Positions 23,659 to 32,400 of a stretch of 36,529 nucleotides of DNA are shown piece after piece. Each line of letters opens with the position of its first letter. Position 1 is the first letter of the stretch. Origin of the DNA: Methanomassiliicoccaceae archaeon (lineage in GTDB: Archaea > Thermoplasmatota > Thermoplasmata > Methanomassiliicoccales > Methanomethylophilaceae); NCBI GenBank assembly GCA_016281925.1, contig JAEEJP010000116.1, positions 1 through 36,529 on the forward strand, given 5' to 3'. The position numbers and the translations under genes were made by a program. The notes under the pieces were generated by a model that saw nothing but the letters and a program-made list of their open reading frames with translations, searched no databases and was not told where the DNA came from.

Positions 23659-23889
23659 ATGTGCCTTGCGATACCGGGGAAGATCGTGAAGATAGAGGGT
23701 AGCATGGGCGACGTGGATTTCGGCGGGACCATCAGGAAAGCCAACCTTTCCATGGTCGAAGCCGGGGTCGGCGACTGGGCAGTCGTGCATGCCGGATTCG
23801 CGATCCAGATCATGGACGAGGAAGACGCCCAGGAGACCATCAGGCTCTGGAACGAAGTCCTCGACAGCGACGCGACTGAATTCCGCTGA
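23659..23889 (+). CDS. hypC: [NiFe]-hydrogenase maturation chaperone HypC
   Basis: The 76-residue product starts MCLAIPGKIVKIEG, the diagnostic HypC N-terminus, in which Cys2 carries the Fe(CN)2CO precursor with HypD. DVDFGGTIRKANLSMVEAGVGDWAVVHAGFAIQIMDEEDA completes the small OB-like fold. It delivers iron to the hydrogenase large subunit before nickel insertion. The gene follows nac by 4 bases and is convergent with the F430 operon, whose stop lies 18 bases away. Confidence 0.95.
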   Translation: MCLAIPGKIVKIEGSMGDVDFGGTIRKANLSMVEAGVGDWAVVHAGFAIQIMDEEDAQETIRLWNEVLDSDATEFR

Positions 23890-23907
23890 AACCGAGGGGA
23901 TGCCCCC

Positions 23908-25239
23908 TCATTCAATCTTTTCCACTATAGTCTTACACCAATCCTCCGCCGAGAGGGCGTTCTGGTGCATATATTCCCCGAGAGAATTCCTGGCGCAGAG
24001 GCCATCGAACCCTCCGGAGATCCCGGTCCCTCTGGCCATGCGGAATCCGTATTCGGGCCGGGAACGGAGTTTAAGCTCCGAATAATGGAATTCGTGGCCT
24101 CTCACCGTGCCGGAGAACAGAGGATTCGCATCTGCGGAGACGGCTTCCACATACTTCGGGCCGTGCCTTCCGCACATCACGGCGTCCGCATCGAATATGC
24201 CCGCCATTTTATGGCTGGTTCCGTCCTTTGTCACTATAGTCTTACACAATGTCATAAGACCGCCGCACTCCCCGAATACTATAGTGCCATTATCGGACGC
24301 ACTCCTGAGACCCTCCAGAAAATCCCTATTCTCGGATATCCTGTCCGCGTAGAGCTCGGGATATCCTCCGCCCAGATAGTACATGTCGGCGTCAGGAAGC
24401 GGATCCCCGGCCAGAGGGCTGAAGTATTCTATCCTGAACCCAGCCGCTTCCAGGCATTCCAGGTTCTCCCTATAGTAGAAGCAATAAGCATCGTCCATGG
24501 GGACGGCCGCCTTGGCTCCGGCGCTGTGCCCGGTATACGGGGACCCTCCGGGAAACTGCGCCTCGCATGACTCGCATATCCCCAGGAAGACGTCCATGTC
24601 TATGTCGTCGGCCATGGCCTCCAGGCCTCTTACCTCCTCCTCGGACGTCCGGTCCACGGTTTTCAGGCCCAGATGCCTGTTTTTCAGCCCGCATTCCGGA
24701 TGCCTCCTGACCATGCCAACGATCTCGACCCCCGGGCAGTACCTCTTCACGGCCTCCCTCAGCTTCCCTTCGTGCTGCTCTCCGGAGACGTTGTTCAGTA
24801 TGACGCCGCGGATGTCCACGCCGGGATCGAAGGCTATGAACCCGTTTATCATGGCCGCCGCGGATCTAGTCAGCGAGCGCGCGTCTATCACCAGGATCAC
24901 CGGGAACCCCAGGATCTTGGCCGCCTCGGCCGTGGAGCAGCGGTCGGAAACCCCGGAAAGTCCTTCGTACAGGCCGCGGACGCCCTCCACTATGCATATG
25001 TCCGCGCCTGCGGATGAGCTTCCCACTATCCCGCGGATGCCGTCGCCCGGAACCATGTAGGTATCCAGATTCCTGGAGGCCCTGCCGGACGCGACCGTAT
25101 GGTACATGGGGTCTATGAAATCGGGCCCGACCTTGTACGGCTGCACCTTCATCCGCTTCGACAGCGACGACATTATGCCGGTGGCAATCGAAGTCTTCCC
25201 GGCTCCGCTCCCGGCCCCGGCGATCACCGCACCTTTCAT
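23908..25239 (-). CDS. cfbB: Ni-sirohydrochlorin a,c-diamide synthase CfbB
   Basis: The 443-residue product is of the CobB/CbiA class: a P-loop AGAGSGAGKTSIATG (7-20) and QPYKVGPDFIDPMYHTVASGRASRNLD, then a class I glutamine amidotransferase domain with the nucleophile Cys325 in FGECGGLM and His385 in GHEFHYSEL. CfbB amidates the a and c acetate groups of Ni-sirohydrochlorin with glutamine and ATP, the second step to F430. Sequence alone cannot separate it from cobyrinate diamide synthase CbiA, but its place as last gene of an operon with all other cfb functions makes CfbB the natural call. Its ATG overlaps the cfbD stop. Confidence 0.9.
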   Translation of the reverse strand: MKGAVIAGAGSGAGKTSIATGIMSSLSKRMKVQPYKVGPDFIDPMYHTVASGRASRNLDTYMVPGDGIRGIVGSSSAGADICIVEGVRGLYEGLSGVSDRCSTAEAAKILGFPVILVIDARSLTRSAAAMINGFIAFDPGVDIRGVILNNVSGEQHEGKLREAVKRYCPGVEIVGMVRRHPECGLKNRHLGLKTVDRTSEEEVRGLEAMADDIDMDVFLGICESCEAQFPGGSPYTGHSAGAKAAVPMDDAYCFYYRENLECLEAAGFRIEYFSPLAGDPLPDADMYYLGGGYPELYADRISENRDFLEGLRSASDNGTIVFGECGGLMTLCKTIVTKDGTSHKMAGIFDADAVMCGRHGPKYVEAVSADANPLFSGTVRGHEFHYSELKLRSRPEYGFRMARGTGISGGFDGLCARNSLGEYMHQNALSAEDWCKTIVEKIE

Positions 25240-26300
25240 CTGAGAAGCTCCCTCAGGGTGTCCCCGGTCTCGAGCGGGATTATGCTCTTGACGCCCATCA
25301 CCATGGAATGCGAGGAGACTTCGCCGACGGCATCCAGGCCCATCGATAGATAGTTCGCCAGCTGCCTGGGCTGATCCGTGACCAGCAGATTCCCGGGGAA
25401 GAGCTCCGGATACGCGTGGGGTATGCCTATTATTATGAGCAGATCCGGCGCGAACCCGTCCACCTTCTCTTTGATCCTCCCCCCGATGAGCGCGTATTCG
25501 TCCATCCCCCCGACGGACTCGTAGGAGACGCCTTTGGAATCCAGCTCGGAGCATATCGCTTCGGCGTAGCCTCTGATCCTTGGGAGGCCCAGATTCCCGT
25601 CGAGATTCCCGACCAGGTATAGCTCCCCACCCAGCTTCTCCTTGGCTTCGGTCAGCGCTATGAACATGTCCGCGAAACGGAACGCCAGCTCCTTCTTCGC
25701 CAGCATGGCGCAGGCCACTCTCTTCCCGCTCCCCAAAGCGTCGGCTATCCTCCTGGCGGCAGCGAGCTTGGTCGGCCCTCTGGTAGGCGAAAGATATTCC
25801 CTACCGGCCATGCCGACCCTCTTCTCCATGGATGTGGCCGCGTTCATGAGGAAGATCTGCCTGTCGCGCTCCCCTTCTGATAGAAGCCCGGCTCTGCATG
25901 CGCATTCCAGCGCTTTCACCGCGCCGGTTGTGTTGTCGCCGGAGCATCCATGGCTGTCCACTGAGAAAACATTGCACGGAAGGGCGGCCTTCTTTATGGA
26001 GGCGTCCATGTCCTCCCCTATAATCATGCTGGAACAGGTCCCTATTACGGCGACCGTATCCGGATGGAACTTCTCCCATGACATCTTCAGGGTCTCCACC
26101 AGAGATTCGGAGCCGCCGAAGATGAGATCGTCCTCCATGAGGCCGCTGGTAACCACCCTGACGCCGGCTTCCTCCAGCATCCTGGACGCCATGAAGCAGC
26201 AGCCTGCCGGGCCGTGCACAACTATGACGTCTACGTTCAGATCCCTGAGGGTGTACATCGCGGCGACGATCGGGTTCGGACGGGGATGGATTATCTTCAT
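25236..26300 (-). CDS. cfbD: Ni-sirohydrochlorin a,c-diamide reductive cyclase, catalytic subunit CfbD
   Basis: The 354-residue protein is related to nitrogenase NifD. It starts MKIIHPRPNPIVAAMYTLRDL, typical of CfbD. Cluster-ligand cysteines are visible in VHGPAGCCF (Cys34/35), IGTCSSMIIGED (Cys89) and DSHGCSGDN (Cys119). With electrons from CfbC it carries out the six-electron reduction and gamma-lactam ring closure of Ni-sirohydrochlorin a,c-diamide to 15,17(3)-seco-F430. It overlaps the fusion gene upstream and cfbB downstream by four and four bases. Confidence 0.93.
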   Translation of the reverse strand: MKIIHPRPNPIVAAMYTLRDLNVDVIVVHGPAGCCFMASRMLEEAGVRVVTSGLMEDDLIFGGSESLVETLKMSWEKFHPDTVAVIGTCSSMIIGEDMDASIKKAALPCNVFSVDSHGCSGDNTTGAVKALECACRAGLLSEGERDRQIFLMNAATSMEKRVGMAGREYLSPTRGPTKLAAARRIADALGSGKRVACAMLAKKELAFRFADMFIALTEAKEKLGGELYLVGNLDGNLGLPRIRGYAEAICSELDSKGVSYESVGGMDEYALIGGRIKEKVDGFAPDLLIIIGIPHAYPELFPGNLLVTDQPRQLANYLSMGLDAVGEVSSHSMVMGVKSIIPLETGDTLRELLR

Positions 26301-28306
26301 TGCCAGGCCTCCTTTGTGAAAGTCGCGACGGTCTTGTGGCCGGAGGCGTCGACCTCCCCGCCTTTCCCGTCTGTTATGACGTACTCCACGCCGTATCCGT
26401 CCAGGACTTCGCGTATGAGCGGGGCTTTCATCTTGTCGCAGACCTTCCTGCTGACGGGGTCCACCACCACGAAGCAGCCGTCCAGAGCTCCCATCTCCTT
26501 CAGGCACTCCATGGTCATCCTGATAGAGATATGCGATATCCCGGGGTTCCTCTCCTTCACGAACCATTGGCCGCCCTTCTTCGAGACTTCGCCCCTGCCC
26601 GGCACGCCGCGGAAGGTTCCCAGCGCTTCCCTTACCCTGTCCGCCGGGACGTCCATGAACTCGGAAATCCTGAGGGCGATATCGATGGCCGGGAGATACT
26701 GAAGCGAAAGGCAGTCCGGCGGAAGGTCCGCCTCATAATCCCTGCCCCCGTAGGAATACCCTATGCGCAGAGGCTCCCCCAATCTGGGCGCCCCGAGCGC
26801 GCGGCAGTTCGCCCCGAACGTTCTCAGATCGGTTCCGGGGGCTTTGGCCTCCCAGAATTCCTTCTCGTCCTCCCTGACGAGATTGATCCCCTGCGAGAAT
26901 ATCTGCGCCTTCGCGTCCGACGCTTTCCTGGTGTCCTTCGCTATCCCGTAATCGTCCGCCAGATTGGTTATGGCCGCTATGTCCGCGCGGCCGCTCCCTC
27001 CCAGGGACACTTCGGCGACGATCACATCATACCCTTCGGACGGAAGCTCCAGCAGCATCGGCGGAGCTATGCTTCTGAAGGCTTCGACCCTGTGCGATCC
27101 CCCGGAATACGGGCCCTGCCCCCTCGAAGTATGGAGGAAAACCTTCTTTCCGCAGGAATCCAGGATGTGGGCGATCAGATAGCACGCGCTGGTCTTCCCT
27201 TTGACTCCGGTGACTTCGACCCTGAACGGGAGGCCGTCCGGCATCAGCATCCTCACCGCGTCGCTGAAAGTGTGTTTCCTGCCGAAAGATGCCTTGCCTA
27301 TGAACGAATCGGGGCAGTGGGCCGGCATGAAGACGGCATCAAAGTGCTTTTCCGGGGATTCGTCCAGCGCCTGGATGCCTCTGGCGGCCATGCGGGCATC
27401 GCATTCCGGAGAGGATACATTGTAGACATCCACGCACGCCGCCCCCCATCCGCGGTCCATCAGGCGCTCGGCGATGATGTACCCGCCGTGGGTCATGTCC
27501 AGCACGAGAGCTTCCATGTCCCTGCCTCGGAGCATTTCCCTGGCTTTGGCGGCGAATATGTCCGTGAGACGCGGATCCTCGCCGACCGGCGGGACATACA
27601 CCACCCTGACCTTCCTTCCGGCGCATTCGATCTCGCAGTCCGGGCAGCCGTCCTTCTGCCTGATCTTCGGGGGGATATCGTTCTTGAGATGGTCGCCCAG
27701 CGAGATGAACAGCGGCAGAACGATGATCTCGTCGAACCTTCCGTCGGCGCAGGAGTCGAATACCTCCTTCAGATCCGGCCCGTCGAACTCGTTGAAAGCG
27801 GGGAACACATTGGAGAATCCCATCTCTTTGAGGCGGCCGGCGTTCAGAGTTATGATTTCCTTGTTGTATGGGAGCCTGGAGCCGTGCCCGACCACGATTA
27901 CCGCCGTCTCCGACCCTTTCCTGGTCTCTTCGATCTTCTCGGACAGTATGGTCGCGAGCATGGGGTCCTTCCCGAAGGGGTCCCCGAAGCGCACCTTCAT
28001 CCTGCGGCCCAGAAAAACCGGCTCCCCTTCTTTGCTCCCTGCCTCCAGACCGAGCTTCGGGGGGATATCTCTGACCATATGAAGGCCGGACGCTATGAAG
28101 AACGGGACGGCCGCGACTTCGTCCACGCCGTCGGATACCATCTTCTCCATCGCCTCCCCTATGAAAGGGTGGGAGGTCTCGTTGAACCCTATGTAAACGT
28201 TCTCGAAACCCATCTCTTCCAGGCGCCGCTTCTGCAGCTCCATGATCTCTTTGTTGTAAGGATATCTGGATCCGTGCCCGACTATCAACAATGCTTTCTT
28301 CGCCAT
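26297..28306 (-). CDS. cfbA-cfbE: Fusion of two CfbA nickelochelatase domains with F430 synthetase CfbE
   Basis: A single 669-residue frame encodes three modules. Residues 1-~132 and ~133-262 are two CbiX/CfbA domains. Each keeps the chelatase histidines: VGHGSRYP (His11) and FFIASGLHMVRDIPPK (His76), then VGHGSRLP (His141) and LFISLGDHLKNDIPPK (His206). Residues ~263-669 are a MurF-like ligase matching CfbE: LVLDMTHGGYIIAERL, P-loop VTGVKGKTSACY (366-373) and VAEVSLGGSGRADIAAITNL. CfbA inserts nickel into sirohydrochlorin; CfbE closes the last ring of seco-F430 with ATP. Methanogen CfbA is usually a separate short homodimer. The second CfbA domain has an extra cysteine cluster (Cys221, 224, 228). 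ATG 28306 follows the cfbC stop by five bases; a GTG at 28315 is an alternative. Confidence 0.92.
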   Translation of the reverse strand: MAKKALLIVGHGSRYPYNKEIMELQKRRLEEMGFENVYIGFNETSHPFIGEAMEKMVSDGVDEVAAVPFFIASGLHMVRDIPPKLGLEAGSKEGEPVFLGRRMKVRFGDPFGKDPMLATILSEKIEETRKGSETAVIVVGHGSRLPYNKEIITLNAGRLKEMGFSNVFPAFNEFDGPDLKEVFDSCADGRFDEIIVLPLFISLGDHLKNDIPPKIRQKDGCPDCEIECAGRKVRVVYVPPVGEDPRLTDIFAAKAREMLRGRDMEALVLDMTHGGYIIAERLMDRGWGAACVDVYNVSSPECDARMAARGIQALDESPEKHFDAVFMPAHCPDSFIGKASFGRKHTFSDAVRMLMPDGLPFRVEVTGVKGKTSACYLIAHILDSCGKKVFLHTSRGQGPYSGGSHRVEAFRSIAPPMLLELPSEGYDVIVAEVSLGGSGRADIAAITNLADDYGIAKDTRKASDAKAQIFSQGINLVREDEKEFWEAKAPGTDLRTFGANCRALGAPRLGEPLRIGYSYGGRDYEADLPPDCLSLQYLPAIDIALRISEFMDVPADRVREALGTFRGVPGRGEVSKKGGQWFVKERNPGISHISIRMTMECLKEMGALDGCFVVVDPVSRKVCDKMKAPLIREVLDGYGVEYVITDGKGGEVDASGHKTVATFTKEAWQ

Positions 28307-28311
28307 GTTGT

Positions 28312-29088
28312 TCACATCCCTCTGAGGCCTCCGGCGGCCTCCTCCGATCTGCGCAGGAGCTCCGACGCCAGGCTGCGGTACGCTTCCGCCTGGGCCGAAT
28401 CCGGTGCGCCCTGTATGACCGTCATACCCATCGCCTCGCATTCCTGGACCGTCTCCGATCTGGGCAGGACGGCGATGACCTCCGTGCCCAGCTCCTCCGC
28501 GGCTTCGCGGACTTTCCCGTCCTCCCCGCGGATGGCCCTGGAATTCTGTATCAGCCCGCCGAAACGGGCGTAACCGCTGTCTGAGAATCCTTTCACCGCC
28601 TCGGCTATGTTCCCGGCGGCGTACAGAGACATCATCTCCCCGGAAGTCACGACGAATATGTCCCTGGCATAGCCGTTCCTGATGGGCATGGCGAATCCGC
28701 CGCACACGACGTCGCCCAGAACATCGTAGATCACGACGTCGGGACGGAAATGCTCGACGGCCCCCAGCCTCTCAAGAGTCTCGAAAGCGGCGATGATGCC
28801 CCTGCCGGCGCATCCGGTGCCGGGTTTCGGCCCCCCGCATTCCACGCAGAGGGATCCTCCGTACCCTTCGAAGACTATGTCGTCCAAAGCCGGGGATCCT
28901 CCCCCGCGCACCGCATTGAGAACCGTGAGCGGCCTTTTCCCTCCCAGAAGAAGCCCGGTCGAATCGGATTTCGGATCGCAGCCTATCTGCATGACTTTCA
29001 GCCCGCGCTCGCAGAGAGCGGCAGTGACGTTGGAGGACGTTGTGGATTTTCCGATTCCGCCCTTCCCATAGATCGCAATCCTTCTCAT
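28312..29088 (-). CDS. cfbC: NifH-like reductase component CfbC
   Basis: The 258-residue homodimeric iron protein has Walker [14 protein letters not shown] (8-20) and bridging [4Fe-4S] cysteines Cys93 (GTGCAGRG) and Cys129 ([10 protein letters not shown]). It hydrolyses ATP to pass electrons to CfbD in F430 synthesis. A nitrogenase NifH role is ruled out by the operon, which holds only cfb functions. It is the first gene. Upstream are AT-rich TATA candidates around 29110-29125 (nearly leaderless start) and an inverted repeat at 29143-29164. Confidence 0.93.
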   Translation of the reverse strand: MRRIAIYGKGGIGKSTTSSNVTAALCERGLKVMQIGCDPKSDSTGLLLGGKRPLTVLNAVRGGGSPALDDIVFEGYGGSLCVECGGPKPGTGCAGRGIIAAFETLERLGAVEHFRPDVVIYDVLGDVVCGGFAMPIRNGYARDIFVVTSGEMMSLYAAGNIAEAVKGFSDSGYARFGGLIQNSRAIRGEDGKVREAAEELGTEVIAVLPRSETVQECEAMGMTVIQGAPDSAQAEAYRSLASELLRRSEEAAGGLRGM

Positions 29089-29142
29089 GCAACCGGGTAA
29101 TAACTTTTCATTAATAATTATTATCCATTAATTAACACTTAG

Positions 29143-29164
29143 TACTATTTTTCAGGCAATAGTA
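29143..29164 (-). promoter_or_regulatory. Inverted repeat upstream of the F430 operon promoter
   Basis: TACTATT (29143-29149) and AATAGTA (29158-29164) form a perfect 7-8-7 inverted repeat. It lies 20-50 bp upstream of the TATA-like bases before cfbC, so it could be an activator or operator site for the F430 operon. It does not match the NikR boxes I know. Confidence 0.4.
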
Positions 29165-29433
29165 AGACTTACGATTGCTCTCGGTCTGCGGGCGCGCATC
29201 CGCCCGAGCATTCGCGACGAAAACAGAGCTAACGCCGGAAGCAGAGACGATCATCGGATGCCTTCCGCTAGCCTCTTGGCGGATGCGCTTCGTCTCCCTG
29301 CCTATTGCCTGCGTAGGCGGACAAAACGGCGCATCACTAAGTTAAGGGACGGAAACGATACCTATGCCGTATCCGGGGCAGGATTCCCAAAAACCGGTCC
29401 CGGCGGACTGGAACGAAAAAAGAGGCTCCAAAC
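29165..29433. other. Intergenic region with long-range inverted repeats, possible structured leader
   Basis: This lies between the divergent F430 operon and secreted protein. GCGCATCCGCC (29194-29204) is perfectly complementary to GGCGGATGCGC (29278-29288). Inside and next to it are further pairings (GCAGAGACGA with TCGTCT...CTGC; CGGAAG with CTTCCG). It may be a folded 5' leader of the secreted-protein mRNA or a separate small RNA. No known riboswitch core is recognisable and no ORF is convincing. Confidence 0.3.
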
Positions 29434-32400
29434 ATGAGAATGAAAACAGCAGCAGCTGCGGTCTTCGCTGTGACCGTGATGGTGCTTTCGTCTCTGGCTG
29501 TCGGCATCGGTGATTCGGACGCCGACGGCACGCTGATAGAGACGGCCCCCCTGCCAGCTCAGAAGACCTATATGTATGTCATAAAAACAGATTCCGACAA
29601 CTCAAAAATACTGTCCGTAAGAGCTTCGGAGAACGGTTCCGCGCTTAAGCAGATAACCGGGGCCAGAACATCCGGGAGCACAGGGGCGGATGCGATATCC
29701 GACTTCTGGAAATTCGATCCCGAGACCGGCATGGGTCCGTTCAACTCATTCTATGCCGCGGTGAACATAGGCAACGGATACGGCGATGACTGCGGAGAGA
29801 AGCAGATCAGCCCCAAAGCCGGGCGCATATCCTTCGTGCTGGACCCCTACGATCTGTCCAGAACCCTCAAAGGAACCGAATACGAAGGGAACTACAACAT
29901 CATGCTCATAATCCCGACCGCCTACTGGAAGGCCAGCTCGGATGCCCTCTACATATCCAGCTCCCCCAGCTATACCGCTGGGACCGTCAAATGCACCGGA
30001 ATGACGGCGTATGCCCATTCCGCCGGGGACGGCAAGACCTTCAAGAGCATATTCCCGTACATAGGCATAGGCGTCTACGAGGCCAGCATCGACGGGAATC
30101 TGATGATGTCGAAGAGCGGCCTTTATCCCACATACACCAGCAACAGCTTCTTCGCGGCATGCGCCGGCATGCTGACCCCCGCATCCGGATCCGGCTTCCA
30201 GATGTGGAACTTCTACCAATGGACGCTGTACAAGATTATGGCTTATACTGTCATGGGCACCAAGAATTCACAGGCGATGCTTGGCCGGGGCTTCGATGCC
30301 GACATGGAAACCCAGCCGACCGGGCTCTCGGATTGCGCAGGGCCGTATGCAGATGCGACATCCGAGTATTCCAAGCTGTTCATCGAGAACTCCTGGGGAT
30401 ATCTCCGCGAGCAGCTCGGCGATACCTATGCGGACGGAGGCGCCCTGTATACGGGAAACGCCTTGGGCGGAGCCAGGCTGGGAGATGGCCAGACTTTCGC
30501 GGGACAGAGCATAAGCCTCGGGCAGGGATGGATAAACTCCGCCTCCAAGGCTTCGGAGTTCTGGGATTTCCCCGTCTCATACGTTTCCGGCAGCAACAGC
30601 GGCGACCTGTCTTTCTCAGGCGACTATGTGAGCTGCTCTTCGGATCGGCGCCTGGTAAACGTGGGAGGAGGCTGGAACGAAAAGACAGGCATGGCCGGCA
30701 TCGCCGAGCTCATCTGCGACTGCGACCTGTCCAGCACGTATTCCGATGTGGGCACCCGTCTGGCATACGTCATGTCCGCGGATGCGGCGGCGCCGTCTAC
30801 CGCCCCGGAATACACGCCTCTGACCGCCGGAGTGCCGTACAAGGTTACGCTGGATGGCTACCGGGATTACGCGACGTTCAGGTTCACTGCCCCCGAGGAC
30901 GGCATCTACCGGTTCTGGACGTCAGGCATGTTCAGCACTACCGGCGTCCTGCTGAATTCGGTCGGGAACCGCATCAAAACGGACGCGACCTGGGATGACG
31001 GCCTGAACTTCTCCATGAGCTGCCTCCTGGAAGGGGGATGCAACTATTACCTCAGGACCTCAAGCTACGGCACGGACGAAAAGACCTTCACGGTATCGGC
31101 CGAATTCGTATCCGGCCCGCCTATGAGGGACGTCCATGCTTTCAGCCCGGGAACCTATGCTTTATTCAGGAACATAGCAAAATCCTCGGAAAGCAATGAA
31201 ATGGATATCTTCGTAGGATACTGCGAGCATGCGCTGATCGGGCAGTTCGAGCTGGGATTCGAACCGGAGAACGCGGTCGTCACCGTATACGCCTACGACG
31301 TGGACGAGGAATCCGGGGAAAGGAACGTCATCCATCTTGAGGACCTGACTGACGGCACCGAAACCGAATTCCCTGCCCAGTATATCCACGGCTCGGACAG
31401 CACCTGGAGCACATCCACCGTGACCATAGACGGGCGGTACCTGAATTCCGGCCACAGATACGCCCTCTACAACTATGAGATGGTGGATTGGTGGGTCGTC
31501 TGGATAAGGGACGTCGCCATTCAGTTCGCAGGCGGCGAATACGATCTTAGCCTCACCGCCTCGGCGTCGGGATCCGATGTGGAAACATCTCTGTCGGGCA
31601 AGCTGGCCCCCGGATCTTACGAAGTGGAATACGGGGTGTACAGAACGTCCGACCTGGTGCATCTGCAGACCATCCACGGCTCGTTCGCCGCCGGCTCCGA
31701 CGGAAGATTCGCGGCGGACATGACGTTCTCCATGTCTGGATACGATACCGGCGAGTACAGAGTGGATGCGTTCATCAGATCGGGAGGCGATCTGGTCAGC
31801 ACCGCCGTCTGCACATTCAGCATGAGCGGCCACTCCGTCAACTACAGTCCCAACGGCGGATCCAACAACGTGCCTGAAGGGGCTTCGTACGCGGACGGAG
31901 ACACGGTAAAAGTGAGATTCGATAGGATACCCACCAGATCCGGCGGCAAATTCCTGGGGTGGTCCGCCGACAAAGCCGCTTCCGAAGCGGAATATACCGC
32001 TGACGGAAAGAACACGTTCGTCATCAGAAAAGACGTCACGCTGTATGCCGTATGGACGGGCAGGATCCCGGCCGGCACGGAGTTCACTGCGGGGCATCTG
32101 AAGTATTCCGTGATATCGTCGGATCCGGCGCAGGCATCCGTGATCGGTTATACCTCCGGCCTGAAGAACGCGATTGTGCCGGCATCAGTGGAATACGGCG
32201 GTAACGTCTACGAGGTGGCATCGGTAGGGGAGAAGGCATTCTATGGGAGCGCATCTCTGGTGAATGCATCCGTAAGCGCCCCCGTGATATCGCAGAAAGC
32301 GTTCGGCAACTGCGCGTCTCTGAAGGCGGTCGCTCTGCCCTCGGTCGAAGAGATAGGAGCTTACGCGTTCTACGGATGCGGAGCGCTGACGTCAGCCAAG

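Noticed and set aside
26300-28573. A 757-codon open frame on the plus strand across the F430 genes
   Set aside because: It is exactly antisense to the CfbA-CfbE fusion, which has clear motifs in order. Long antisense frames are common where GC-rich codons and few TAG/TAA occur. Its translation shows no family features.
28312-29088. Nitrogenase iron protein NifH
   Set aside because: The fold and motifs are shared, but the operon contains only F430 genes and no nifD/K, so CfbC is the correct reading.
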